This document shows positions 28,649 to 37,423 of a DNA stretch of 64,000 nt, in pieces (position 1 is the stretch's first letter; each line of letters opens with the position of its first letter). Source of the DNA: Aquamicrobium sp. LC103 (GTDB lineage Bacteria; Pseudomonadota; Alphaproteobacteria; Rhizobiales; Rhizobiaceae); the NCBI RefSeq assembly GCF_001014615.2, contig NZ_LBCQ02000010.1:186001-250000 (forward strand), read 5' to 3'. Below the pieces are notes generated by a model. It ran no database searches, was not told the DNA's origin, and saw nothing but the letters and a program-made list of their open reading frames with translations. A program made the position numbers and the translations under genes.

Positions 28649-29929
28649 ATGCTTGCCTCCTACAAGCCGATTTTCTCCCTTTTGCGCGGAACCGCATTCC
28701 TGCTGGCCGCCTCCGGGCTGCACGGGCTGCTCCTGCCGCTGCGCGGCCAGGCGGAGGGCTTCTCCACAACCTCGCTCGGCCTGATCGGAACGGCATGGGC
28801 CGGCGGCTTCGTGGCCGGCTGCTATTTCGCCCCGCGCCTCGTGCGCAGGGTCGGCCATGTCCGCGCCTTCGGCGCCTTTGCCGCCTCCGGCGCCATAGTC
28901 GCCCTGCTGACGGGGCTGATGATCGACGAATATATCTGGATCGTGCTCCGCGCCTGCACCGGCTTCGTCATGGCCGGCGCCTTCATGGTCATCGAAAGCT
29001 GGCTCAACGAGCGCGCGACCAACGAGAACCGCGGCACCGTCTTCGGCCTCTACATGGTCGTCACCTACGCCTCGATCATGACCGGGCAGATGATCGTCGG
29101 CTTCGGCGACGTCTCCAATGCCTCGTTGTTCATGGTGGCGGGCATCTTCTTCTGCGCCTCGCTCATCCCGACGGCGGTCTCCACGCAGGAAAGCCCGAGG
29201 CCGCTGGCCGACGTGAAGCTCGACCTCAGGCGGCTCTACGCCAATTCGCCGGTCGCGGCCGTCGGCTGCCTGCTCATCGGCGTCGCCAACGGCGCCTGGG
29301 GCACGCTCGGCGCGGTCTATGGCGCGCGTATCGGCATTTCGACCGCGCAGATCGCGCTGATGATGAGCCTGGTGGTGCTCGGCGGCGCTGTCGCGCAGAT
29401 GCCGGCCGGACGCATCTCCGACCGCACCGACCGCCGCTTCGTGCTCGCCGGCGCGGCCTTCGGCGCAGCCTTCTTCGCCATGCTGGTTTTCGTCTTCACG
29501 CCGCGCTCGGCGCCCATCGTGCTGGCGTTGACGGCCGGCTACGGCGCGCTCGCCTACACGCTCTATTCGCTCGCCGTCGCGCATGCCAACGACCATGCGA
29601 GCGCCGAGGAGTTCGTGAAGGTCTCGGGAGGGCTGTTGCTGCTATACGGCTTCGGGACCATGATCGGCCCGATCATCGGCGCCACGCTCATGGAACGCAT
29701 GCGCCCCGAAAGCCTGTTCCTTGCCACGGCGATCGCGCATTTCCTGCTTGCCGGCTATACGATGCTGCGCGTCAGGACGCGGGCCCCGATACCGATCGAG
29801 GAACGCGAGGCGTTCAAGACCTTGCCGGCCGAGCGCGCCGTCACGCCGCAGGCGGTGCTTCTCGATCCGCGCAGCGAGACCGAGGACGAGCAAGACGGCG
29901 GCGAGCAGGCGAAGGAAGAGGCTGCTTGA
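28649..29929 (+). CDS. MFS transporter, YcaD-like
   Basis: This 426-residue protein has about twelve hydrophobic segments in two bundles of six. The MFS loop motif appears as PRLVRRVGHVRAFG after helix 2 and GRISDRTDRRFVL in the second half. ESWLNERATNENRGTVFGLY and the general layout match the YcaD/MFS_1-like group. The hydrophilic C-terminal tail (about 40 residues, ending EDEQDGGEQAKEEAA) is acidic and cytoplasmic. The substrate cannot be inferred. Confidence 0.87.
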   Translation: MLASYKPIFSLLRGTAFLLAASGLHGLLLPLRGQAEGFSTTSLGLIGTAWAGGFVAGCYFAPRLVRRVGHVRAFGAFAASGAIVALLTGLMIDEYIWIVLRACTGFVMAGAFMVIESWLNERATNENRGTVFGLYMVVTYASIMTGQMIVGFGDVSNASLFMVAGIFFCASLIPTAVSTQESPRPLADVKLDLRRLYANSPVAAVGCLLIGVANGAWGTLGAVYGARIGISTAQIALMMSLVVLGGAVAQMPAGRISDRTDRRFVLAGAAFGAAFFAMLVFVFTPRSAPIVLALTAGYGALAYTLYSLAVAHANDHASAEEFVKVSGGLLLLYGFGTMIGPIIGATLMERMRPESLFLATAIAHFLLAGYTMLRVRTRAPIPIEEREAFKTLPAERAVTPQAVLLDPRSETEDEQDGGEQAKEEAA

Positions 29930-29960
29930 GTTCCGGCGGGCTTGGTCTACAAATTGCAGC

Positions 29961-30224
29961 ATGATCGAGCCCGACGCCTTCATGGCCATTGCCGACGGCA
30001 ATCGCCGCCATCTCCTCGAGGAGTTGCGGCGCGGGCCGAAGACGGTCAACGAGTTGGCGAGCGGGCTTCCGGTCTCGCGTCCCGCCGTTTCGCAGCATTT
30101 GAAGGTGCTTCTCGACACCGGTCTCGTCAGCGCCCGCTCCGAGGGCACGAAACGAATTTACGCGATCAACGATGACGGGTTTCTGAAGCTCAATATCTGG
30201 CTCGACCAGTTCTGGCAGGAATAG
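29961..30224 (+). CDS. ArsR-family transcriptional regulator
   Basis: This 87-residue winged-helix protein reads MIEPDAFMAIADGNRRHLLE, then LRRGPKTVNELASGLPVSRPAVSQHLKVLLDTGLV, a classic ArsR recognition unit. Metal-binding cysteines (ELCVC) are absent, so it is probably a non-metal member. It begins 31 bases past the MFS transporter stop and could be in the same transcript. A strong terminator follows. Confidence 0.9.
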   Translation: MIEPDAFMAIADGNRRHLLEELRRGPKTVNELASGLPVSRPAVSQHLKVLLDTGLVSARSEGTKRIYAINDDGFLKLNIWLDQFWQE

Positions 30225-30299
30225 AGGATCGGACCAATAAAAGCAGATGCCTCGCGGGTCTGCCCGGGCGTACGACCATCCAAAAGACAACATATCCCC

Positions 30300-30333
30300 C
30301 TGCCTTGGCTTTATCCGAAGCCAAGGCAGTTTT
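30300..30333 (+). terminator. Intrinsic terminator after the ArsR gene
   Basis: A perfect 12-base stem, CTGCCTTGGCTT (30300-30311) / AAGCCAAGGCAG (30318-30329), is followed by TTTT. Confidence 0.88.
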
Positions 30334-30451
30334 GCCGCGTCGCCGTCCGACTGCGGAAAAGACCAAACTCCCAATGCCATCTTCCGGGAACGGGAAGAGG
30401 GCCGGAGCGATGATCGGTTACGATCAGGCGGTATCTGTGGGCGCTTGCCCG

Positions 30452-30631
30452 TTAGTGTTTCGTCGGCTGGAGTCTCAATTTCTCCATCTCGTCCTTGAGT
30501 GCGAGCTTGCGTCGCTTGAGCCTGGCTATTTCAAGAGAGTCGGCTGATGGATGGGCCGATACTTCATCGATCTCGCGTTCGATGTCGCCATGCTTGCGCT
30601 GCAGCTCTGCAAGATGAGATGCAAGAGACAT
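30452..30631 (-). CDS. DUF465 (YdcH-like) protein A
   Basis: This 59-residue gene begins MSLASHLAELQRKHGDIE and continues through LARLKRRKLALKDE-type text (here IARLKRRKLALKDEMEKL), the DUF465/YdcH signature. DUF465 proteins are short helical-hairpin proteins of unknown function. ATG 30631 follows GGAAGGGAGAGC. A second DUF465 gene lies 236 bases away in the opposite direction. The similarity of the two shows an old duplication. Confidence 0.85.
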   Translation of the reverse strand: MSLASHLAELQRKHGDIEREIDEVSAHPSADSLEIARLKRRKLALKDEMEKLRLQPTKH

Positions 30632-30867
30632 TATAAGCTCTCCCTTCCGTGGTTCCTCGACTCGCGCCGCACGGGCAGGCGTCCACCGCAGGCCGCCTCG
30701 TTGTGACAGCGCAATGGCAGTGTGCCACCGATTTCCGGATGAGTCGAATGTGCCGTAGTAGCATTTCCTGACGCGGCAAAATGTGGTAATAGGCGGCCCG
30801 CCGGTCGCGGAAGCGCCCGAACCTTCCCGATCGGGCGTTTTAGCCCCGGATTCTGCAGACGGTGAGC

Positions 30868-31071
30868 ATGTCGGAACAGGACCAGGCCGAGATTCGTCTC
30901 GAGTTTGCGAGATTGAAGCAGGAACACACCGATTTCGACGCTGCGATCAACGCGATGATCGCAACCGGCTGCGATCCCCTGCAAATCCAGCGCATGAAGA
31001 AGAAGAAGCTGGCGCTGAAGGATCGACTGAAGCAATTGGAAGACCGCATCATACCCGACATCATCGCCTGA
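30868..31071 (+). CDS. DUF465 (YdcH-like) protein B
   Basis: From ATG 30868 this encodes 67 residues: MSEQDQAEIRLEFARLKQEH, then QIQRMKKKKLALKDRLKQLEDRIIPDIIA, again the DUF465 pattern of two helices with a KKKKLALKD turn. A GTG at 30862 would add two residues. It is divergent from DUF465 gene A and lies upstream of purE, with an 85-base gap. Confidence 0.85.
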   Translation: MSEQDQAEIRLEFARLKQEHTDFDAAINAMIATGCDPLQIQRMKKKKLALKDRLKQLEDRIIPDIIA

Positions 31072-31156
31072 TGCTTCGAGGCAGAAAGCGCTCCCGCCTT
31101 GCGGCGGCGCCGCATTTCCGATAAGCGGCGGCGATCCATAAATGGAGGGCGCAGTC

Positions 31157-31654
31157 ATGGCCGCAAGCAAGGCCGAAATCGCCATTATCATGGGAAGTCA
31201 GTCCGACTGGGCGACCATGCGCAACGCCGCCGAGACGCTGGATGCGCTCGGCCTTGCCCATGAAGCGCTGATCGTCTCCGCCCACCGCACGCCCGACCGC
31301 CTCTACGACTTCGCGAAGGGCGCCAAGGCGGCCGGTTTCAAGGTAATCATCGCCGGCGCGGGCGGTGCCGCGCACCTTCCGGGAATGACGGCCGCCCTGA
31401 CGCCGCTTCCCGTCTTCGGCGTGCCGGTCGAATCCAAGGCGCTTTCGGGACAGGATTCGCTTCTTTCCATCGTTCAGATGCCGGCCGGCATTCCCGTCGG
31501 GACGCTGGCGATCGGCAGGGCCGGCGCGGTCAACGCCGCGCTGCTGGCGGCCTCGGTGCTTGCGCTGACCGACGTCGCGCTTGCCGCTCGCCTCGACGAA
31601 TGGCGCGCGGCGCAGACGGCGAAAGTGGCCGAACGGCCGTCGTCCGACGCATGA
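31157..31654 (+). CDS. purE: 5-(carboxyamino)imidazole ribonucleotide mutase
   Basis: This 165-residue enzyme has the class I PurE signatures [23 protein letters not shown] and [12 protein letters not shown]. It moves the carboxyl group from N5-CAIR to C4 to make CAIR in purine synthesis. ATG 31157 follows GGAGGG; an upstream in-frame ATG (31142) has no site. Its stop overlaps purK by four bases (ATGA), so the two are translated together. Confidence 0.96.
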   Translation: MAASKAEIAIIMGSQSDWATMRNAAETLDALGLAHEALIVSAHRTPDRLYDFAKGAKAAGFKVIIAGAGGAAHLPGMTAALTPLPVFGVPVESKALSGQDSLLSIVQMPAGIPVGTLAIGRAGAVNAALLAASVLALTDVALAARLDEWRAAQTAKVAERPSSDA

Positions 31655-32727
31655 GCGCTCCCCTTCCCCTCGGTTCCACCATCGGCATCATCGGCGGCGG
31701 CCAGCTCGGCCGCATGCTTGCCATGGCCGCCGCCCGGCTCGGCTACCAGACGCTCGTTCTCGAACCCCAGGCGGATTGTCCGGCCGCGCAGGTCGCCAAC
31801 CGGCAATTGTTCGCCGCCTATGACGACGCATACGCGTTGACCGAGCTGGCCGAGAATTGCCAGGTCGTCACCTACGAGTTCGAGAACGTGCCGGTATCCG
31901 CAGCACGGCTGCTCGCCGCCGACGTCCCCGTCCTGCCGCTGCCGCGCGCGCTGGAGGTCTCGCAGGACCGGCTGGTCGAAAAGACCGCGCTGAACGACAT
32001 GGGCATAAGGACGGCGGCTTTCCGCAAGGTAGACGGCGACGGCGATCTCGCATCCGCCTTGTCGGAATTCGGCGGCAGCGGCGTCCTCAAGACCCGGCGC
32101 CTGGGCTATGACGGAAAGGGCCAGCGGGTCTTCCGCAACGCGGCCGGCAACGCGGCCGACGGCGCTTACACAGCCATGGGCGGCGTGCCGCTGATCCTGG
32201 AGGCGCTCGTCCCGTTCGAGCGCGAAATATCGATCATCGCCGCGCGCGGCCATGACGGCCGCATGGCGGCTTACGACGCGGCGGAGAACATTCATCGCGA
32301 CGGCATCCTGCACAGTTCCACCGTCCCGGCCGCGATTTCCGAAGCCACGGCGAGTGTCGCGCGCGACGCCGCTTTCACGTTGCTCGAGGGGCTCGACTAT
32401 GTCGGCGTCGTCGGCGTCGAGTTTTTCCTGATGGCTGACGGCTCGATCCTCGTCAACGAATTCGCGCCGCGCGTGCACAATTCCGGCCACTGGACCGAAG
32501 CGGCATGCACCGTCTCGCAATTCGAGCAGCATATCCGCGCCATATGCGGCCTGCCGCTCGGCGACGCGTCCCGACATTCGGACTGCGTGATGGAGAACCT
32601 GGTCGGTGACGAGGTGCTGCGCGCGGGCGTGCTCCTCGGCGAGCCGGACGTGATGCTCCATCTCTACGGCAAGACGGAATCGCGGCCTGGCCGCAAGATG
32701 GGTCATTTCACGCGGCTCGCGCGCTGA
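31651..32727 (+). CDS. purK: N5-carboxyaminoimidazole ribonucleotide synthase
   Basis: This 358-residue ATP-grasp enzyme opens with [20 protein letters not shown] and has [19 protein letters not shown]-type text ([11 protein letters not shown]), [13 protein letters not shown] and [14 protein letters not shown]. It makes N5-CAIR from AIR, bicarbonate and ATP for PurE. The ATG lies within the purE stop. The gene ends just before a promoter-like sequence for rpmJ. Confidence 0.96.
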   Translation: MSAPLPLGSTIGIIGGGQLGRMLAMAAARLGYQTLVLEPQADCPAAQVANRQLFAAYDDAYALTELAENCQVVTYEFENVPVSAARLLAADVPVLPLPRALEVSQDRLVEKTALNDMGIRTAAFRKVDGDGDLASALSEFGGSGVLKTRRLGYDGKGQRVFRNAAGNAADGAYTAMGGVPLILEALVPFEREISIIAARGHDGRMAAYDAAENIHRDGILHSSTVPAAISEATASVARDAAFTLLEGLDYVGVVGVEFFLMADGSILVNEFAPRVHNSGHWTEAACTVSQFEQHIRAICGLPLGDASRHSDCVMENLVGDEVLRAGVLLGEPDVMLHLYGKTESRPGRKMGHFTRLAR

Positions 32728-32733
32728 CTCCGG

Positions 32734-32762
32734 TTGACAGAAGGGCGGCCTGTCGTTTAAGA
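32734..32762 (+). promoter_or_regulatory. Promoter of rpmJ
   Basis: TTGACA (32734-32739) and TTAAGA (32757-32762) are 17 bases apart, immediately after the purK stop. Confidence 0.6.
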
Positions 32763-32780
32763 GCCAGCCCAGATTTGTGG

Positions 32781-32801
32781 CGCGCCGCGAGGCGCGTTTT
32801 T
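32781..32801 (+). terminator. Terminator-like hairpin in the rpmJ leader
   Basis: CGCGCC-GCGA-GGCGCG is followed by TTTTT. It lies between the rpmJ promoter and gene, so it may be an attenuator. It could instead be the purK terminator with rpmJ read-through. Confidence 0.5.
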
Positions 32802-32843
32802 GTTCGGCCCGCAAAAAGGGCTCAGAAGAACGGGCTGAAGAAA

Positions 32844-32969
32844 ATGAAGATCAAGAACTCGCTCAAAGCGCTGAAGAGCCGTCACCGCGACAACCGCATG
32901 GTTCGCCGCAAGGGCCGCATCTACATCATCAACAAGACCGCCCCGCGCTTCAAGGCTCGCCAGGGCTGA
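32844..32969 (+). CDS. rpmJ: 50S ribosomal protein L36 (YkgO type)
   Basis: This 41-residue protein reads [20 protein letters not shown], then [20 protein letters not shown], the zinc-free alphaproteobacterial L36. L36 is part of the large subunit near the peptidyl transferase region. The zinc-binding cysteines of the classical form are missing, as with L31 in this window. It has its own promoter and a hairpin leader. Confidence 0.94.
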   Translation: MKIKNSLKALKSRHRDNRMVRRKGRIYIINKTAPRFKARQG

Positions 32970-33067
32970 GGCTTTCGGCCGCGGGCGCCCACGGGATTTC
33001 GCCCGTCAGCCCGCCTTCACGCGAATTTCAGTTTGACGTTCCGCCGTGTGGGAATAGATTCCCGCAC

Positions 33068-33655
33068 ATGCGGAACGTTTTTGCTTTTCTCCTTGCATTC
33101 GCCATCGCCGCGCCGGTTGCCGCCTTCGCCGCATCCGACGTGACCGGTCCCCGCAACGCGGTCCTTGCCGCACCCAAGGACAGGCTCGGCGATCTCTTTT
33201 CCGAGCTGAAACGCGCCGGGAACGAGCGCGCGGCGGAGCGCATCTCCAACCGCATCAAGCAGGAATGGGCGCGTTCGGGCAGCGCATCGATCGATCTTCT
33301 CGTCCAGTGGGCCGACAAGGCGGCGAAGGAGAAGAAATACGACGCCGCGCTCGATTTCCTAGACCAGGTGGTGATGCTCGCCCCCGACTATGCCGAGGGC
33401 TGGAACCGCCGCGCGACGGTCCATTACGAGATGAACAGCTATGCCAAGTCGATGTCCGACATCGAGCACACGCTGCGGCTGGAGCCGCGCCATTTCGGCG
33501 CGCTGGCCGGCATGGCCGAGATCATGAAGAACACGGGCCGCAAGGAGCTCGCCTTGCGCGCCTATGAGCGGATTCTCGATATCTATCCGATGCTGCGCAG
33601 CGCCCAGAACGAGCTGGGCACGCTTGCCGACGAGCTCACCGGCGAGGGCATCTGA
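33068..33655 (+). CDS. Secreted tetratricopeptide repeat protein
   Basis: From ATG 33068 this 195-residue protein has a Sec signal (MRNVFAFLLAFAIAAPVAAF, cleaved after about residue 22). TPR units follow, for example KKYDAALDFLDQVVMLAPDYAEGWNRRA and the two downstream repeats ending ALRAYERILDIYPML. TPRs mediate protein contacts, here in the periplasm. No catalytic domain is seen. It is convergent with pyk. Confidence 0.85.
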   Translation: MRNVFAFLLAFAIAAPVAAFAASDVTGPRNAVLAAPKDRLGDLFSELKRAGNERAAERISNRIKQEWARSGSASIDLLVQWADKAAKEKKYDAALDFLDQVVMLAPDYAEGWNRRATVHYEMNSYAKSMSDIEHTLRLEPRHFGALAGMAEIMKNTGRKELALRAYERILDIYPMLRSAQNELGTLADELTGEGI

Positions 33656-33697
33656 GCTTCACGCGAGCTCGGAGCCCCGACGGAAGACTTCGCCACC

Positions 33698-35134
33698 TCA
33701 GATACCGCCCTGCCCGTCCGTGCCGATATAGGCAATGCGCAGCATGTTGGTCGCGCCCGGCGTGCGCAGCGGAACGCCCGCTGTGATGATCACGCGATCG
33801 CCCTCGCGGCCGAACCCTTCCTGATAGGCGATTCGGCAGGCGCGGTTCACCATGTCGTCGAGATCCGAGGCGTCCGCGGTGACCACGCAATGCGTGCCCC
33901 AGACCAGCGACAGCCGCCTGGCCGTCTCCACCACCGGCGAAAGCGCGATGATCGGCACCTGCGGCCGCTCACGCGCTGCACGCAGGCCGGTGGTGCCGGA
34001 AGCGGTGTAGGTGACGATCGAGGAGAGCTTGAGCGTCTCGGCGATCTGACGCGCCGCCAGCGAGATCGCGTCGGCGCCGGTCGCCTCCGGCTCGGAGCGC
34101 TGCGCGTTGATGATGCTGGGGTAATTGGGGTCCTGCTCGACCCGCTCGGCGATGCGGTTCATCGTCGCCACCGCCTCGACCGGATATTCGCCGGCGGCCG
34201 ATTCCGCCGACAGCATGATGGCATCGGCGCCTTCGAACACCGCGATCGAGACGTCGGAAACCTCCGCTCGGGTCGGCACCGGCGCGCTGATCATGGATTC
34301 CAGCATCTGCGTGGCCACGACGACCGGCTTGCCGGCGCGACGGCAGGCGCGCGTGATCTGCTTCTGGATGCCGGGCACGGCCTCCAGGGGCATCTCGACG
34401 CCGAGGTCGCCGCGCGCCACCATCAGCGCGTCGGAAAGCTCGATGATCTCCGCCAGCCGGGCCACGGCCTGCGGCTTCTCGATCTTGGCCAGCAGCGCGG
34501 CGCGGCCGCGCGCTACCTTGCGCACCTCGGCGAGATCCTCGGGGCGCTGGATGAAGGAAAGCGCGATCCAGTCGACGCCGGTCGCCAGAACCGCGTCGAG
34601 GTCCTTGCGGTCCTTCTCGGTCAACGCGCCGACCGGCAGTTCGGTGTCGGGCAGGCTCACGCCCTTCCGGTCGGATATCTTGGTGCCGGAAACGACGGTG
34701 CAGGTGATCGACTTGCCGTTCGTCTTCACCGCCTTCAGCTGCAGCTTGCCGTCATCGATGAGCAGCCGGTCTCCCGGCTTCACTGATTCCAGGATTTCCG
34801 GATGCGGCATCTGCACGCGGGACGCATTGCCCGGCGTCGGATCGTCGTCCAGCGTGAAGCTCTCGCCGATCTTCAGCTCCTCGCTGCCATTGGCGAACTT
34901 GCCGACGCGCAGCTTCGGCCCTTGGAGGTCGGCGAGAATGCCGATCGGCCGACCGACCTCCTTTTCCACCTTGCGGATGCGCGCGACGAGCGTGCGCATG
35001 AGCGGATGGTCGGCATGGCTCATATTGATGCGGAAGACATCCGCTCCAGCTTCGAAAAGCCGCTTGATCATTACTTCTTCGGAAGATGCCGGCCCCAATG
35101 TTGCAAGTATCTTGACCTTCCGGCTGCGTCTCAT
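33698..35134 (-). CDS. pyk: Pyruvate kinase
   Basis: This 478-residue enzyme starts MRRSRKVKILATLGPASSEE and has the active-site MVARGDLGVEMP with downstream ATQMLESM. It catalyses PEP + ADP to pyruvate + ATP. The ATG at 35134 overlaps the stop of the upstream DUF1036 gene by four bases, showing an operon. The C-terminal allosteric domain is present. Confidence 0.96.
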   Translation of the reverse strand: MRRSRKVKILATLGPASSEEVMIKRLFEAGADVFRINMSHADHPLMRTLVARIRKVEKEVGRPIGILADLQGPKLRVGKFANGSEELKIGESFTLDDDPTPGNASRVQMPHPEILESVKPGDRLLIDDGKLQLKAVKTNGKSITCTVVSGTKISDRKGVSLPDTELPVGALTEKDRKDLDAVLATGVDWIALSFIQRPEDLAEVRKVARGRAALLAKIEKPQAVARLAEIIELSDALMVARGDLGVEMPLEAVPGIQKQITRACRRAGKPVVVATQMLESMISAPVPTRAEVSDVSIAVFEGADAIMLSAESAAGEYPVEAVATMNRIAERVEQDPNYPSIINAQRSEPEATGADAISLAARQIAETLKLSSIVTYTASGTTGLRAARERPQVPIIALSPVVETARRLSLVWGTHCVVTADASDLDDMVNRACRIAYQEGFGREGDRVIITAGVPLRTPGATNMLRIAYIGTDGQGGI

Positions 35135-35616
35135 CGATTGCCTGTTCCCGTGACGGCTGCCGCGCCGTCTGTTGCGGGTTCGTCGGTAAGCTGAACCATC
35201 CAGCTCCCCTGTTCCCCCGTGTCGTATTCCTGAAAGCCCGCGCGCTGGAAACCGCGCGCGAAGCAATCGCCCGCCCCGGCGATCTTGAATTCCCGTTCCG
35301 CCACGCACATGTTGACCGCGCCGTCCCAGCGGCCGCCGCGCTCGGCGTCCTCCGCGTAGAGATAGTAGTAGCGGGAGGAGAGCGCGCCCTCGATCAGCGT
35401 CTTGCAGGTCGACGCCTCGATGTGCCACCAGCCCTCCGAAACCCAGCCGGTCTTGGCGCGGTAGCCAATCGCCACGCCGACGAGGCCTTGCGTCGCGTTG
35501 CAGACGCGAAAATCGGCGAATGCGGGCGCCGCACCCATGGTCATGAACCCGGATGCGAGGACGAGAACGGCAAAACCGGCCGCAAAGCGGTTCCGCATCG
35601 CCCTTGCCAGTCGCAT
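35131..35616 (-). CDS. DUF1036 secreted protein
   Basis: From ATG 35616 this encodes 161 residues with a signal peptide (about 1-35, ending APAFA) and the DUF1036 core DFRVCNATQGLVGVAIGYR, then WVSEGWWHIEASTCKTL and four conserved cysteines. The family is a small beta-rich periplasmic protein of unknown role. GAAGGG lies seven bases from ATG 35616, which favours it over upstream ATGs. It is co-translated with pyk. Confidence 0.88.
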   Translation of the reverse strand: MRLARAMRNRFAAGFAVLVLASGFMTMGAAPAFADFRVCNATQGLVGVAIGYRAKTGWVSEGWWHIEASTCKTLIEGALSSRYYYLYAEDAERGGRWDGAVNMCVAEREFKIAGAGDCFARGFQRAGFQEYDTGEQGSWMVQLTDEPATDGAAAVTGTGNR

Positions 35617-35853
35617 GCTCATGCCCTTCGCTAATGAAATCAGCATCTGTAAGAGACCCTTTTCGAAGAAGTGCGCGCGCATGTCAACGCGTTCCGAGCG
35701 GCCATCCGAATCGATTTAGATGCCGGAACGATCATAGCCCGGCTTCGGCTCTGGCCGACAAGATTGGCCAAACAGCGGCATTGCGCTCGCGCGCGCTTCA
35801 TGAAACACAAGGCCCGACCGCTCAAACGATAGGCGACGGGGATTCTTGCCGGC

Positions 35854-36678
35854 ATGACGCGTACCGCCCTTTTCGCACCTTTCGAGATCATCGAAGGCGA
35901 CCGGAAGAAGGGCCTGGTGCTGGTTGCCGACCATGCCCGACGCGACCTGCCCGAGGAATATGGCAGCCTCGGCCTGCCGGCGTCCGAGTTCGAACGTCAC
36001 ATCGCCTACGACATCGGCGTGGCGACGGTGACGCGGCGGCTGGCGGCGCTGCTCGGCGTACCCGCCGTGATGGCGAATTTCTCCCGGCTTCTGATCGATC
36101 CGAATCGCGGCGAGGACGATCCCACGCTGATCCGGCAGCTTTACGACGGCACCATCGTGCCCGGAAACTATCCGATGACCGAAACGGAGCGGAGCCGCCG
36201 GCTCGACGGCTTCTACCGCCCCTATCACGATGCGGTCGGCTCGATGATAGCCTCGGCCGCGGCCGAATCCGGCCACGCGCCCTTTATCTTCTCGGTGCAC
36301 TCCTTCACGCCGCAGATGCAGGGCCGGAAGCGTCCATGGCATGTCGGGGTGCTCTGGGACAGCGACCCGCGCGCCGCCCTGCCGCTTCTGGAGATGCTTC
36401 GCGAGGATCCGATCTTCGTCGTCGGCGACAACGAGCCCTATGACGGCGCGCTGCGCGGCGACACGATGTTCCGCCACGCGATCGTCAACGGCTTCGCCCA
36501 CGCCCTGATCGAGATCAGGCAGGATCTGATCGCGGACGAGGAAAGCGCTGCCGAATGGGCCGAGCGCCTCGCACCGATCCTTGAAGCCATCAACGCCATG
36601 CCCGATATCCATGAGGTCAAGCAATTCGGCTCGCGCACCGGGCCGGTCCGACAGGGAGAACAGCCATGGTCGATCTGA
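35854..36678 (+). CDS. N-formylglutamate amidohydrolase family protein
   Basis: This 274-residue protein has the HutG-type pattern: VADHARRDLPEEYGSLG, DPNRGEDDPTLI, and SVHSFTPQM. Family members cleave N-formylglutamate in histidine breakdown, but many rhizobial copies lie outside hut operons, so the exact substrate is uncertain. Its last 13 bases overlap the DUF1244 start, and the pair is common in alphaproteobacteria. Confidence 0.88.
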   Translation: MTRTALFAPFEIIEGDRKKGLVLVADHARRDLPEEYGSLGLPASEFERHIAYDIGVATVTRRLAALLGVPAVMANFSRLLIDPNRGEDDPTLIRQLYDGTIVPGNYPMTETERSRRLDGFYRPYHDAVGSMIASAAAESGHAPFIFSVHSFTPQMQGRKRPWHVGVLWDSDPRAALPLLEMLREDPIFVVGDNEPYDGALRGDTMFRHAIVNGFAHALIEIRQDLIADEESAAEWAERLAPILEAINAMPDIHEVKQFGSRTGPVRQGEQPWSI

Positions 36679-36974
36679 GCGACGAACAGAAGCGGGATTT
36701 CGAGGCGGCGGCGTTTCGCACGCTGGTCGAGCATCTGCGCAAACGCACCGACGTGCAGAACATCGACCTGATGAACCTCGCCGGTTTCTGCCGCAACTGC
36801 CTGTCCAACTGGTACCGCGACGCGGCCAATGCAGCCGGCGTGGAGATGGACAAGGAGACCTCGCGGGAGATCATCTACGGCATGCCCTATGCCGAGTGGC
36901 AGGCGAAGCACCAGCGCGAAGCATCAAACGCTCAGAAAGCGGCATTCGAGGAAAACCGCCCGAAAGACCATTGA
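36666..36974 (+). CDS. DUF1244 protein
   Basis: This 102-residue protein has the DUF1244 core RTLVEHLRKRTDVQNIDLMN and a CxxC pair (Cys42, Cys45) in GFCRNCLSNWY that probably binds a metal. The C-terminus is hydrophilic. Function is unknown. It starts inside the end of the upstream amidohydrolase gene, which points to coupled translation. Confidence 0.88.
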   Translation: MVDLSDEQKRDFEAAAFRTLVEHLRKRTDVQNIDLMNLAGFCRNCLSNWYRDAANAAGVEMDKETSREIIYGMPYAEWQAKHQREASNAQKAAFEENRPKDH

Positions 36975-37048
36975 TTGTTACGGCCGTGTGAGGCAACCAA
37001 GCGCGACCGATTTTAGCGCGAGTCGCGCACCAGCCAGTTGGAGCCCTC

Positions 37049-37309
37049 ATGACTGAAGACATCACCGAAACCGCCCAGACCGTCGCCGCGGGTCAGCTCC
37101 GCGCCTTCATCGAGCGCGTAGAGCGCCTCGAGGAGGAGAAACAGACGATCGCGGACGACATCAAGGAAGTCTTCGCGGAAGCCAAGGGCACCGGCTTCGA
37201 CACCAAGGCCATGCGCACCATCATCCGCCTGCGCAAGAAGGATCAGGCCGAGCGGCAGGAGGAAGAGGCGATGCTCGACCTCTACAAGGCCGCCCTCGGC
37301 ATGGAATAA
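37049..37309 (+). CDS. gapR: Nucleoid-associated protein GapR (DUF2312)
   Basis: This 86-residue, highly helical protein has the GapR core [20 protein letters not shown], then [13 protein letters not shown]. In Caulobacter GapR forms a clamp on overtwisted AT-rich DNA ahead of replication and transcription and stimulates topoisomerases. The identification rests on these conserved blocks and length. The gene has a gap of 74 bases from DUF1244. Confidence 0.92.
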   Translation: MTEDITETAQTVAAGQLRAFIERVERLEEEKQTIADDIKEVFAEAKGTGFDTKAMRTIIRLRKKDQAERQEEEAMLDLYKAALGME

Positions 37310-37423
37310 GCCGGCGAAAAGTCCGCAAGCCGGAAATTCGGGCTGGCGAACGTCATCCCCAGCCCTTAGTCTCCCCGGGTCGGATCATCCTCCGGCACGA
37401 CCAATGTGAGCCCGGGGGACGCC

